Shown here one piece after another: positions 35,698 to 48,009 of a stretch of 64,000 nt of DNA. The DNA is from Callorhinus ursinus (taxonomy: Eukaryota > Chordata > Mammalia > Carnivora > Otariidae), in assembly GCF_003265705.1 (NCBI RefSeq), contig NW_020312894.1, positions 5,781,632 to 5,845,631 of the forward strand, written 5' to 3'. The translations under genes were made by a program, and so were the position numbers. Each line of letters opens with the position of its first letter. The stretch's first letter is position 1. Below the pieces are notes generated by a model. It had not been told where the DNA came from, ran no database searches, and saw only the letters and a list, made by a program, of their open reading frames with translations.

Positions 35698-35719
35698 CAT
35701 GGCAGGATTTCCTGCCATG
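35698..35719. other. Perfect 22 bp inverted repeat
   Basis: CATGGCAGGA, TT, TCCTGCCATG: ten-base arms around a two-base centre, in repeat-free sequence. Function unknown. Confidence 0.85.
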
Positions 35720-36999
35720 TTTGAATATCAGCATCAAGGAACTCATCTAAATAATTACAAGACGGAGCAGGGGCACAGCAAGATAAAGGACGGGTTGTTT
35801 GCTATTCAGGATTTCTTCTTGCCTTTTGGAGGGAAACAGGTGGGAGGGATGGTGAAGGTAACAGTGCGAGAAGAAACGTACAAAAGAGTCTTTTCTCAAA
35901 TTCTAATGGAACTGGCAGACACAATTCAAAGATATTTTAATATCTTTCTTCAGAATGAAATGTCACTGTGCACCTTGCCCACACCGAGCCGGAGACCGAC
36001 CGCCTGGCTTGCATCCGGCCCCGAAGGTCACAGTGCCCACAACACCCGGCTTTTTGAGGGCAGACGCTGGCTTGTGGAGGGGTGTTAGCGTTCCTGCTTT
36101 TCCCTGACCGGAAAAATCAGAGTCCACTTTTCAACACTTTCATCTTTCCTAAACTCGGTGCCAGGAGAGAAACCACCGACTTCATTTTTGACAATCTTTG
36201 CAGATCCACCCACAAATAAGAAAAGACAGCTGACCTGAAAATTATTTATTTTTGCATTTCATTTTGCCCAGCAGCAAAGAGAGGCAGAGACAAGATAGGG
36301 GGAAAGATTTCATTTCTTGAATCATCTGTCTTCAAGGCAGAAAGGTTACTGCTGCTTAGGAAAGTATGTGGTAGAGAAATAGCGCGGCTACTACCCACCA
36401 GCCGTGGGGACTTGACAAGGACCCTACCCCACGGGGCTGGGCAAACCCCACCGCGGGCCAGCCCCAGGAGGCCCCCTGCAGACGCGCACAACAGACCCAC
36501 CAGCCACTGGGACGTGAGCCCAGTGGACTCCACAGCCAGGGGCTGGTCCCAGGGAGATTCCTGATGGGGACCACGTGCAGCCAGGACCTCTCCAGTGTCT
36601 GACTGGACGCAGGTCTGTTTCTGTGCTGTCAACCTGGCCAGGCTTGCAATCCCCCCACCCCACACCAGTCCAACAGGTTCCACCTAAAGGGCACCCTAAA
36701 AATCCGCCAGGGGCCCCAGGACGTCAGGAGCGGACGCCAGCAGAGTCCCCACCACTGCAGACGTAATGGAAAAAAAGGAGAAGAAATGGGCTAAGACCTA
36801 TTTCTCTGTGATACTAAATGATAACGTCACTTTGTCACGTCCCCAAATTCCTCTTCCTGGGATTCAGCTGAAAAGTCTCAGGTGATTTCATCCATACAAT
36901 AAGGCCACTTCTCCCATTTTTCACAACATTCAGTTTTAATAGTAGTGGTGACAAATAAACAAAGGGAAGGGCATAAGGAACATTCCAGAATGCTAATTT

Positions 37000-37135
37000 G
37001 TTTTTCTTAAAAAAATATATATATGTACATGTTTTTCTTAAAAAAAAAATATATGTATGTGTGTAAATATATATTTCATGTGTATTTACAGACATATATA
37101 AGAAGATATGTTTATATATTATTTCATATTATATA
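37000..37135. repeat. AT-rich tract with a short tandem duplication
   Basis: A unit beginning GTTTTTCTTAAAAAA and ending in ATATATG-type sequence is repeated twice (about 32 bp apart), followed by TATA-rich sequence. Confidence 0.7.
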
Positions 37136-38639
37136 TGAAAGTCACAAATAAAGCTAGTAATCGACTTGGGAGAAGCCTTTGTCATTATGTAAATGTAAGC
37201 AGAGGTGTTCCCAAGGAACTGAACCACAGGCACCCATGCCCCACCCCACCCCCGCCCCCCACACACACAGCCACACCAGGTATTCATCTAAAAGCTTACT
37301 TCTGTCTGGAACACCCTCTCTTCCCCTCCTCGTGGGGCTAGGCCCTGCAGCTCAAAATACCTGGGGGAGATTTCCTGTCACTTCCATCCACTCAGGGGGT
37401 TAAGGGAGCACACACTGAGCTCCACAGCGCCCCTGCCCACCCTGACCAAGCGCCAACAGAGACCTGCCCATTTGCTAGTCACACTGGATGCACCCATCAC
37501 ATCAACAGGGCGGTGAAGAGAGCCTCCCTCCTGTAGCTTCCCATTCTGCAAACAGTCCTTCTAAACCACCGGAGGCCGGTTTACCCCTTCAACTCACTGC
37601 TCCCCGCCTCCTCTCATGCCTGCCCGGCCTCTGTTCCACCTTTGCCTCCAGGCTTAAAGGTGCCTGGCCCCCAGCGTCACAAGTGGCGACTGAGTGAATC
37701 ACTTAACAAATCAACATAGGGATTCAAGGTGGCCAAACCATTAACCTGAATCTTAAACCCACAGGAAAACACTGCAGTTGTGTTTTCACTAATGTCACAT
37801 TAGGAACTGAGGACTAGACCAGGATCTCAGCAGAACCAACTTCCTATACATGCATTTCGACAGCCAGACCAGGGAGGCATGTGCCGGGGGTCCAACCATC
37901 CGCCCAGAAATAAAGCACAGTCTCACTTGGACAAATGGTGCCGATGATCCCACCCAGGCACCTGCACACGCTCAGCCTCGCTGGCGAACCACACAACCAT
38001 GGCAGGCTCTGAGGGGCAGCAGAGACTGAGTGGGTCACCCTGCACTCTGAGCAGGGTTCTGCCCGGGGGAGATGCTGCCCAGCACCCCCGCCGATGGCCT
38101 CCCTTTCCCTGACCACTCCCTGGTGACACTCCACAAGAAGAGATCTGAGTGGAGAGGAACCGCAGGAGCTGAGCTGCACCAACCCAAGAATGAAAAACCA
38201 CTAAAATCAGGATGAAGTCGCTGGTGTCGTGCAGCATGTAGTGCAGTGCACTAATAGTCTGGTCCCCAAATTACTCCAGACTTCCAGAGAACAACTAACT
38301 ACCTGCTCTTTCCAACAGGGCCCTGAACCTCCAACATCCTCTGCATACTCCCCATCTTTCCGTCTTGTAAATCAAGACATCCTCATCACCCACGATGGGC
38401 TTCTGCAGAGACATGGAAAAACATACTGTGCCAAATGTCAAAGACAAAGCCCCACCTGTGGTCCCCACAAGCTGTTCTTCCCTTCAACCTGCTCTTCGGA
38501 AGCCACAGGGGTTTAAAGCCACGGGTAAAAGAAGCAATATCCCTGTGTATTGCATGAACACAGAGGCATCCAGTATCTCTGAATACAGAAAAAAATGAAT
38601 GCAGTGAGCCATATAACAAAGGAGAATACGCTCACCTAT

Positions 38640-39130
38640 GTGCCCTCACAGGCGTCCACATTTTAACGAATGGGATAAAATGTACCATCTTAGGTCATCA
38701 GTTCAATGAGTGTAAGATCGTTCCATACCCCACATAAACCCAACATGAGAGTTCCAGAAAGTACTCTTGCGCCCCTCTCTAGGCAATTTCCCTCCCACAG
38801 CACCACTTTTTGATTTGTCTCACCATAGCTCAATTCTGTCAACTCTTGGATTTAATGGAATCCAAAAAGTACCAACAAGTTCGGTCAATGCTTGGATGTA
38901 AGAGCAATTATATTATATGTACCTCCTTATGCCTGCCTTTTTGGCTCAACATTTTCAGATGGACCCACAGGACCCTCTCAGAGGTTTGTTCTTTTTAGTG
39001 GTATATAGTCTTCCACTGTATCAACACATCCCAATGTATCGATCCGTTCTCCTGAGGATGGACATTTGTGTTATTTATTTCCCATTTGAAGCTATTTATT
39101 TAAAAACAGGCCACACCGAACTGCTCCCAT
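38640..39130 (-). mobile_element. L1 3' region fragment, diverged
   Basis: GCCTTTTTGGCTCAACATTT, TTTTAGTGGTATATAGTCTT, CCACTGTATCAACACATCCC and GGATGGACATTTGTGTTATT resemble inverted L1M 3' sequence. Confidence 0.6.
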
Positions 39131-39649
39131 CAATCTTTTAGTGGCCGTGCTTTCTACCAATGGGAATTTCAGCCTTGATCAGAGGTGTCCGCACTCTGAG
39201 AAGCTGCACATGGCAGAAGCATCCAGCACAGGCAGAGCAGCCCACCCGCCCGGCAGGCACGGGCAGGCATGAACGCGGGCACCCCTCCACACTGGGACTC
39301 CCGGGGAAGGCACACTCCGCACCAAGGAAACATTCGGTTCCTCTGTAGTTTGTGACAATTCCCCCTCCTGAGTGTTACATTACTTAGCTTTGATAAAATA
39401 TAAAACTGAAGATTAAAAAACAACAAGCACTCTTTGAGGAAAAACAATAAAGCCGAGCACACATGGGGTGTTCACGCAGGAACCTCGACAGGCGCTGCAA
39501 GAGGAGAGCCCCCGGCAGCCCCACATTTCCAGACATGTGTTCCGGGGAAGAGCCATCACCCCCTTCCCGTGGAGGGGCCTTTCAGGTGACAAGGCACTCT
39601 GCCTCCTCTGTGCTCTGATCCGACCCTCCCACACGATGGACCCCTCCCA

Positions 39650-39765
39650 TAGTCAGTCCACATACTACCCCATTTCACAGATGAGAGCAGGGAGACAGAC
39701 CTGTGTGATGTACCTGAGAAGTAAAGGGGCCCCTCAGCACCTCCTGACCCAGGACCCCAGCCCCA
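39650..39765 (-). repeat. MIR-like fragment
   Basis: CTACCCCATTTCACAGATGA then GAGCAGGGAGACAGACCTG matches the inverted MIR core. Confidence 0.55.
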
Positions 39766-39904
39766 GAGCACGCCACCCCCACTGCCCGGTTGCACAGGCC
39801 CGTTTCCAAGGCCAGCGGGCCGCTCAGTGCAACAGGTCACACTCTCTTGACCTCTGCAGCCCAGCCAGCCATCCCCTCTGAGCAGAGCACTCAGACTCCA
39901 GCGT

Positions 39905-40085
39905 CGAAACATGGGCTCAACTCCAAACCCCAGCTCAAACCCTTAGGTGAGTAACGTAAGTTGTCTGAGACTGTTTCCCTCTCTGTAAAAGGGGCTGATG
40001 ACAGACAAGGTAGCACCCCATAGATGTGTGTCTGACATCATGCATGGGAAAGCTACCCAGCCGAGGCTAGCCCCTAGCACGTGCA
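39905..40085 (+). repeat. MIR-like fragment
   Basis: GTAAGTTGTCTGAGACTGTT, TCCCTCTCTGTAAAAGGGGC and GGCTAGCCCCTAGCACGTGC follow the MIR core and 3' end in direct orientation. Confidence 0.6.
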
Positions 40086-41159
40086 CAAAAGATGTCAGCT
40101 TCACTTTCGAAAGGGTTCAAGTGCAAAGTGAGAATCTGCTATCCTCTGGCTGCCACGCATGTGGAAAGCAAAACAAGTGCTCCATCGTCATCTTCCAGGA
40201 GGCCCCTTTGCCATCCCCTCCTCCCTGCTCCCCGCCCTCCTCTTCTGAGACCCGCTCCTCTCCCTGGATGAGCTGGACCGAGACAGGGTCCGGTCATTTC
40301 TGCCAGAGCAAATAGAGGGGAGACGCTCGTGGCCTGCAGGGCCTCAGCACAAGCTGTGATCACAGGGCACCAAGTTCAGGATCAGCACGTGCTTCCTCTT
40401 CCGGGGCAGTCCCAACCTTCCAGAAATCCTCATAAAGGGCTGCACTCCGGAAGGAAGGGGGAAGCCTGCTAAGTTGTGTTTGCTTTGCACACTGCAGATG
40501 CTAACTGCTAATGAGCAATGGCCCAGCCAGGCCGCCCGGACACAGCCCTCTTGTTCCAGAAGAGAAGCAACACTGGACAGCCACCGCTGGGCCCGGACGC
40601 GCTGCTGGGGAGAAAGGGACACTGCCACACTTGCAGGGGGTTAGCAGGGAAATGGGAAGGGAGCCCGTCCCACGGCGGCCTTCAAGGAAGGAGCCACAAT
40701 CCTGACACGGCCAGACCTGGGCCACCCGCCTGGCATGTCTGTTTCACAAGGCGTGTGGACACATGTGCTCCCAGGGCCTCCTCCAGCATCCTGTCTGAAA
40801 CATCTAGCAGGCTGCACAAGTTCCCAGAGGACACAAGACAAATCGTTCCTCCATTAAACACTTGATAAATCTGCCTTCTGTGCGCAGTGCCCAAAGACGG
40901 GAGAAGACAGCGTGGGTTAGCTGAGAGGGGTGTCTGCAGGTGGGCTGCCCTTCACAGAGCAGGCCACAGGCTCTGCGCACAAACATGGAGCATGGACACC
41001 CGGGCCCGAGTACAGATCTAAGACGAGGCATTAAACAATCCAGCAGATGCTGTGGCGGTCTCACTCGGCCTGCCTGTCCGCTCCTCAAAACGCTACTCTG
41101 CCCAGACCCAGGCCAGCCAGGAACGGCCTTTAGACTTGAACAGCATGAGCCCCCGTCAC

Positions 41160-41800
41160 TGGCCCCACTGTGCCCTGCTGATGGGAATGTGAAGGGTACA
41201 GCTGCTGTGGAAAACAGTTTGGCGGTCCCTTAAAAAAAAGTAAATATAATTAATACACAGCCCAGCAATTCCTCATCTGGGTAGATGCCCGGAAGAATTG
41301 ATAGCAGGAACTCGATCAGATATTTGTGGTCATGTTCATAGCAGCAGGACTCACAACACCAGAAGGGGAAGCGAGCCTTCAACTGCCCGTGGACAGATGA
41401 AGGGATAAACAAAATACAAGCCATCCATATGATGGAATATGATTCAGCTTTGAAAAGGAAGGAAATTCTGACTCATGCTACCACATGCCTTGAGGACCTT
41501 ATGTTAAGTGAGATAAGCCAATCACAGAAAAAAAAAAAAAATACTGGATGATGCCACTTAGATGAGGTACCTAGAAGAGTCAACCTCATAGAGATTAACA
41601 CAGAATGGTGGTTGGCAGGGGCAGGGGAGGGTGACCGGGGACTTCGTGTTCCGTCGGGACAGAGTGTCAGTTTTGCAAGATGAAACAGTTCTGGAGAAGG
41701 ATGGTGGTGATGGTTGCACAGCCACATTAATGTCCTTAATGCCATGAAATGGTACACCGAAAAATGACTAAAATGGCCAATTTTATGTTCTGTACATTTT
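41160..41800 (+). mobile_element. L1M 3' region
   Basis: GGAATGTGAAGGGTACAGCT, TAGATGCCCGGAAGAATTGA, AAGTGAGATAAGCCAATCAC, CACAGAATGGTGGTTGGCAG and AATGGTACACCGAAAAATGA follow the L1M 3' end. The following GAAAA array probably grew from its A-rich tail. Confidence 0.85.
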
Positions 41801-41810
41801 GCCATGACAG

Positions 41811-41901
41811 AAAGAAAGAGAGAAAGAGAGGAAGAAAGGAAAAGAAAAGAAAAGAAAAGAGAAAAGAAAAGAAAAGAAAAGAAAAGAAAAGAAAAGAAAA
41901 G

Positions 41902-41932
<31 letters not shown>

Positions 41933-41937
41933 GAAAG
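41811..41937. repeat. (GAAAA)n array, purine-only strand
   Basis: About 25 GAAAA-type units preceded by GAAA/GAGA variants, with hardly any pyrimidine on the + strand over about 125 bp. It adjoins the L1 tail. Confidence 0.97.
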
Positions 41938-42155
41938 TGCAGGGTCCTGTGTGACCACACAAATCTCAGGCCTGTGACTCCGGCTCTGGCTTCCAGAAGC
42001 CTCTCTTTCTAGGCAGCCGCTGCCCCATTTGCAAGGGCAGTGTTTCTCCAGCAGAGCTACCGTGAGCCTGACGAGCTATGTTATATTTTAATAGTCATTT
42101 CAATTGACTATAAAAATACAGCATCACATAACAAAATTGCTTTTGCACCGTGGTA

Positions 42156-42195
42156 GAAATACTTAGCAAGAGATGAGAAATACTTAGCAAGAGAC
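42156..42195. repeat. 21 bp tandem duplication
   Basis: GAAATACTTAGCAAGAGA occurs at 42156 and again at 42177. Confidence 0.85.
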
Positions 42196-42670
42196 TATAA
42201 AAACCTATTTGCTTGCTTATAGACTTGCTGCTGAACAGAACAAGAGAAGAGGATAAAGGGAAGGCAGAGGAGAATCCATCCCAGAAAATGCATGCAACAT
42301 TGTGTCCGCCATGATACTCAATAGACAGGATCCACTTAGTATTTTTTTAACGCACTAAGCAAACAATTGAATATTTCTCAACTATTTGTTTGTTCCATTT
42401 TTAACTTTTAAAAGCCTGACAGTGGAAAACAATGATTTCCCTGTAATTCCCTGTTGTTCCATCTGACTTGCACACAGCATGCTCCAGATAATACTGCAGC
42501 TGACCACTGAGAAGCCACAACAGCCTCCAACCCCAACACACGTAGGAAATATTTCCTCCGCCAAACCAGTTTCCTGGGAAAAATCCCAACCACAAACAAG
42601 GGATAGTCTTCTCATACTGTTTCCATGAGGCCTTTGCCACAAAGGCATTCAGTGAGAAAGATGGGGGGTT

Positions 42671-43165
42671 CACCACTATCATCATCACTGACAATACGGC
42701 CACCACAACTCCCATCACCACCAACACCACCAACAACACAATACCACCACCGCCAGCATCATCACCACTGCCAACACCAACACCACCAACACCATCACCA
42801 CCAACACCGTCAATAACAACACAATACCACCACCACCAGCATCATCACCACCAACACCACCAACACAATACCACCACTGCCAGCATCATCACCACTGCCA
42901 ACACCAACACCATCACCACCAACACCAATAATAACAACACAATACCACCACCACCAGCATCATCACCACCATCACCAACACCATCACCACCAACACCACC
43001 AACATCAACACCATCACGACCAACACCACCACTAACAACACAATACCACCAGCACCGGCATCACCACCACCGCCAGCATCAACACCATCACCACTGCTAC
43101 CATTGCTGTTAACACCTGTAACGACACCATCACTGCTACCACTACCCCATCACCATGGTAACAAT
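42671..43165. repeat. Degenerate (CAC/CAT/CAA)n array
   Basis: About 490 bp of CACCACCAACACCATCACC-like variants on the + strand. In composition it is the reverse complement of the 31709-32261 array, with extra CAA triplets. Higher-order copies of roughly 60-130 bp recur. Confidence 0.97.
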
Positions 43166-43270
43166 CACAGCTAACTTTCATTCTGCACTTACTAAAACCA
43201 GACACTCCACTAAAGACCTCATGCATCTCCTCATTTCACCCTCTACTAGCCCTCTGACATGGGTCCGAAG
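43166..43270 (-). repeat. MIR-like fragment at the edge of the array
   Basis: CACTCCACTAAAGACCTCAT, GCATCTCCTCATTTCACCCT resemble the inverted MIR 3' part, as at the edge of the array near 32265. Confidence 0.55.
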
Positions 43271-43974
43271 AGCATCCATTTCTGCATAGAAAGCTCTGAG
43301 CCAGGAAGAGGAAAGGAGGCTGAGCTGCTAGAGCCCCCGCGGGCACCACGTGACCTCTGGCCGGGGGAAGAGCCCTCCCTGGCTGCTCCACGCCTCCCAA
43401 ACAAAGAGCAGCTATGCCACTGCTTCTCATAAACAAGGGCTTCAGAGTGCTTCCTCCAGAACCAGCTCCCCTGTGCTTCAAAGGGACTGTGACAATGGTG
43501 AACAGTGTCAAAGGCCCCCTATCCCTTACTCTGGGAAGCCCTTGAGACCTCATGAAATAACGGTTCCATTAATCCCATGAAGGGAACCCCAGGCTAGAGG
43601 AGAAACTGCCTCTCCACGTCACCTCTGGCCGAGCTCACCAGAGCCTCTCAGACCACCGGCCAATCCAGCCCAGCCAATGAGCAACCTGGACCACCCAAGA
43701 TCCCAGGTGAGTACCAAGAGCAGGGGGAGGCTAACAAGACAGGATTCCTCCACCCAAGACAGCTCAGAGTCTCAACCAACCTCCCTCGGTCCAAAAAGCA
43801 GAGACACGCCTGATACAGAGGCACTGCCGCTGGAATCGAACTGGAAGCCAGGTCTCCAAAGGACAAAGGGAACTGGAATGCCCTCAGTGCGGAGCAGCCA
43901 CGGCTGCGTGCTTCTCAAGGACGATCCAAGGCAATCATCGCAAAACCTTCCTGGGGAAGTGGGACTGCCACCAT

Positions 43975-44085
43975 TCCCATCACACAGGTCAAGAAATGAG
44001 GCTTAGGGACTGAGGCTGCCTGCTCAGAGTCACAGGCCTAGAAAGTGGGGGAGTCCGGGCGTGGGAGCCAGGCGTCCTAAGTGAA
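43975..44085 (-). repeat. MIR-like fragment
   Basis: CACACAGGTCAAGAAATGAG and GCTCAGAGTCACAGGCCTAG match the inverted MIR core. Confidence 0.6.
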
Positions 44086-45564
44086 CTGCTACAAAGAACA
44101 CCCAGCCTGAATTCAAAAGGCGCGCTGCCCCCCGCTGGCAGCTGACGGTGGCTCTTCCTCCCTGGCTCCTCTCCCCCCCGGCGCTCCCTAAATAGCTCCC
44201 ATAAAACCAGGCGGAAAGATGTCAAAACAAAAGTCACACAAAATATCATCTAATATCACACAAGGCCTGTCACAAGCAAACCTTGTCACCAAGTCCTTTT
44301 TAGGTGAAATATTCTCTACTAATACTTTTCCGCTGCAGATCCTTCCTGCATCCGTCAAACTCCTACATCTTCCTGTCTAACACAAATTTATCGTTACTGC
44401 GCAAAAAGGACATTCAATACCCCATGCTCCCAGAGCACGATCGCACAGAGAAATCCATCCATGTCCCAGCTCTGCCCTGCTCCTCTGGAATAAAGCAGGG
44501 GATGTACCAATGCCCTGGGGAGAGAAGAGGTTTGCAAGGATGGATCCCATCATAGAAAGATCCCATCATGGAAACCACCCTCACCCGCCCACACTCAGGA
44601 CTGTCATCTGCACTTGGTAGGTTGCTCACTGCACAAAAAATGCTCAGGGCTGAAGGGGTAAGTAGGAGCTGAAATCCAGCCCCCCTCATTGCTTGCCAAG
44701 CAGTATGCCCACCCCAAGGGGGTACCTTTCTGTAATTCACAAAAGTACTGCACGGCTTAGGGGTGTCCTAAAGCTCCCCCATCCCCGTCCAGGCCTACAT
44801 GAGCATAAGAGTGAAGGGTTGTTAACTCCATGTCCCCAGGGCCTAGCACACCACGTACATGTGACCTACATCTTCAAGGCTCAAACAGGATTGGGCAGCA
44901 AACAGACGCAGAGAAGGACCCACTTAGGTGGAACCCCTGAGTTAGGAAAGCCCTCCCTCCCCATCAGGACCTGCACCACCGCCTGGTTAAGACGGGCAGG
45001 ATCCAAATGGGTACCCAGGGTCCCAGGGGCAAAGGCAAAAGAGTGGTTATAAAGGGAGAAAGATCTAGAGTAGGCATAGGCAGGGAGGAAGGCCTAGGTA
45101 ACAAGACAATCTGAGCCCAGCTCGCCAGCTTGCTGGCAAACACGCTGCGCTGGCCTGCCTTCCCTCCTGCTCCAGCGCTGCCTTGGGTGGCTGGGAGGGC
45201 AGGTGAGCTGACACAAGCCACACCAGCATACCTCCCCTGCCTCGAGAGGGCAGACAGGTGCAAGGGTCCTTTGTGAGGGACAGGATGGAAAATCAAACCC
45301 AAGGGACCAGAGTTACTCAGACATACTTCCAGTGTGTGGGAAGGTTGGAGTTAATCGTAGCTTAATAGCTGAATATACAAATCACGGGTTTCTTAAGAGG
45401 CTAAATCTCCGGGGAAACAGGGCCTCTGGTCCAGTGTGCTGGCCCCGACCCAGCACGCAGTCTTCCTGCTCCACCTCTGGCCGTGGAAGGCCTCCCCCAG
45501 TGCTCCATCCCTGACCCCACTGCAAGAAGGAAAGGTTCAGCATACAGATCTCACCATAACTTTT

Positions 45565-45650
45565 AAGAATTCATAATGTAATATACCAAAACCATTCCAC
45601 CGCACACTGCATGGTATATGAATAATATCTCAATAAAGCTATTTAAAAAC
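45565..45650 (+). mobile_element. L1M 3' terminus
   Basis: CTGCATGGTATATGAATAAT then ATCTCAATAAAGCTATTTAA is the L1M 3' end; little else of the element remains. Confidence 0.65.
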
Positions 45651-46062
45651 AACAGCGTGTGTGCGTGGTGGCCCTGTCCAGCAGGCGGTCCAGGCCACTA
45701 GGCGAAACTTTACCAGCGATCGTTGAGACATCGCAGTGACTGGCTGCTGAGCCCTGTGTGCACGGCCACACCAACACCGGGCTGCCTCCGCCAGCAGACC
45801 ACCAGAGCTTCCAAGAAACTGCCTCCCACAGCCATCAGAACACAAACCACCGGTGGCAGAGCCCCAGTCTGCACCCAGCAGGGTTTGACAAACACAGGCC
45901 TCTCAGGACCAGAAAGGAAGATCAAGCACAGAGGACCCAGTGCACAGCTCAGCAAGGCCAGGTTTAAAGAGTGTTTCACTCATACATGCATTTTCCTGGA
46001 GAACCCACACAAATACCATAATCCAAATGTGATCTGCACTTGGCTATTTAAGAATACAGCCA

Positions 46063-46504
46063 GGGGCACCTGGGTGGCTCAGTCGGATGAGCGTCCGACT
46101 TCTGGTTTCAGCTCAGGTCATGATCTCAGGGTCTTGAGAAGGAATCCCACAGCAGGCTCTGAGCTGAGAGTGGCATCTGCTTGAGATTCTCTCTCTCCCT
46201 CTGCCCCTCCCTCCCACCCCAGTGCTCACTCTTTCTCTCTCTCTAAAAGAAATAAAATTTTTTTTTAAGCTTTTTTTTTTTTTTTTAAGATTTTTTTTAT
46301 TTGAGAGAGAGAGAATGAGAGATAGCACGAGAGGGAAGAGGGTCAGAGGGAGAAGCAGACTCCCTGCCGAGCAGGGAGCCCGATGCGGGACTCGATCCCG
46401 GGGACTCCAGGATCACGACCTGAGCCGAAGGCAGTCGCTTAACCAACTGAGCCACCCAGGCGCCCTAAAAGAAATAAAATTTTAAAATCTTTAAAAAAAA
46501 AAAA
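46063..46504 (+). mobile_element. SINEC, older type, split by a second SINEC
   Basis: The head GGGGCACCTGGGTGGCTCAG is followed by the variant GTCCGACTTCTGGTTTCAGC. Its tail TAAAAGAAATAAAATTTT is duplicated around the inner SINEC and continues to poly(A) at 46504. AATACAGCC and AATACAACC flank it as a diverged target duplication. Confidence 0.92.
46262..46465 (-). mobile_element. SINEC nested in the tail of another SINEC
   Basis: The reverse-oriented element begins with T runs and ends GCCACCCAGGCGCC. A perfect 18 bp duplication TAAAAGAAATAAAATTTT lies at 46244-46261 and 46466-46483. It is in the same orientation as DOCK1. Confidence 0.97.
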
Positions 46505-47149
46505 TACAACCCCTCCACACACACAAAAAACTTGCTTTCAAAATTAAAGATTTCTTTTCATTTTTGATCACCCCTTTGCCCATCCTGGAAGGAACGTCCT
46601 TGGGGTTGGCCCAGCTCTCTGCACGGAGGGAAGAAGGACTTCCATGGCGCCCGAGCTCCTGCCTCTCCTCCTCACGCCCCTGCCTCGCCTTCTCACCAGG
46701 CACCTTTCCCCCGGGCACGCCCTTGCCGGCAAATACCTGGGGATTACACCTAGCACGACGCCCAGCCAGTCACTCACGGATTCCAGATCACAGAATGCGT
46801 TCCTGGGAGGGATCAAATCCCAGATGCTCTTCAGACCTCAGAGCTCGCGGCGGGGTCAGACTGAGGCTTCTTCCCCAACCTGTCCCTTGTCACTTTCTTA
46901 CAGTTTCTCCCGAGAGGCCCCTCGATCAATCACTCGGACCAGGATCCAGTCTCAGGCTCAGCTTCTTAAGCTACCAGTTTCAAAGTGGGAATACACCTGA
47001 CAAAGAGACAAGCGCAAAAAACTTCACCGGGGAAAATCTAACTTGTTCAGATGCCCAAGGCAAGAGAAAGTTCGGCTGTGGACCAAGAGGAAGTGAGAGG
47101 GATGGGAAGACGGGAGAGGGAGTGGAGAGAGAGAGCTTGATTTTTTAAA

Positions 47150-47230
47150 ACAAACTCAGACAGGTCATTTGTCTGAGGTCCCACAGCTTAGAAGCAGCCA
47201 TGTCAGGAAAGCAAAGCCTTAACCACGGCT
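47150..47230 (-). repeat. MIR-like fragment
   Basis: TTGTCTGAGGTCCCACAGCT and ending AAAGCCTTAACCAC match the inverted MIR 5' half. Confidence 0.6.
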
Positions 47231-47384
47231 CCCCCAGCACCTCTCAAAGTTCGCCATCCCACCGCCACGAGCCCAGTGTGCACACGGTAACGGGGACAAT
47301 AAAACACGACATAAAACTGTAAATGTGTATCAGTGATGGTCAGTGAAAAGCACTCAAGGCATTTTATTTGCTCATTCCATAGAT

Positions 47385-47480
47385 CAGGAGTCTGCAACCA
47401 CAGCCTGCAGACCCACCTGGCCTGATGCCTATTTTTACAAATAAAGTTTTATTTATTTACAGTGTAACAGGACAGCTGAG
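47385..47480 (-). repeat. Fragment of the hAT-like element also seen at 53950
   Basis: GTCTGCAACCACAGCCTGCA and TTTTTACAAATAAAGTTTTA match one end of the same DNA-transposon family as 53950-54482. Orientation and family name are from memory. Confidence 0.5.
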
Positions 47481-48009
47481 TCGTTGCCCCAAAGTCCTCA
47501 AAGCGTGATTTTGAGAATATGCTCCAGGACTCCTAGAACGGTACTGCTGACGGGCCCTGGAAAACACCCTCCACCCTCACCCTCGGGTGCCGAGGAGTCC
47601 AGGGTTGTCTCCATGGCTCCCCCGCCAGAGCCACTGGGTTCCTGCCCACAGCTCAGGACAGGCACTGGGCTCCAGAGCAAGGATGGCCTTCTCCTATGCT
47701 CAGGAAGGGTCACCAACTCCCGCTCCCTGAATGTCAACCCCACTCGACGTAAGATAGATCATAAAAGAGAGACCGAATTCCATGAAGTAGTATTTTCTTT
47801 TTCCAGAGGAGCGTCTCTCAATCTTTGCAACTCAGGTCAGTGTTTGCCTATTCCTTTTCGGTAAGGGACCCCAAGAGGGAACCAATGCTTCCTGTATGGT
47901 CATCATAGTGTGTGGAGGGCACGTTCTGGGCACCCACGACAGCCGGATGGGATGAGGTCGCCAGGACATCCCAAGGCTGAGGACCTCAAACTCAAAGACT
48001 GGATGGACA

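Noticed and set aside
41473..41958. 161-residue minus-strand frame with a Phe/Leu/Ser-rich repeat
   Set aside because: It reads through the (GAAAA)n array and an L1 3' end; there is no protein family match that I recognise.
46564..47148. 194-residue + strand open frame in a GC-richer patch
   Set aside because: No domain, no splice or promoter context, and an overlapping frame on the minus strand; the region is not a clear CpG island.
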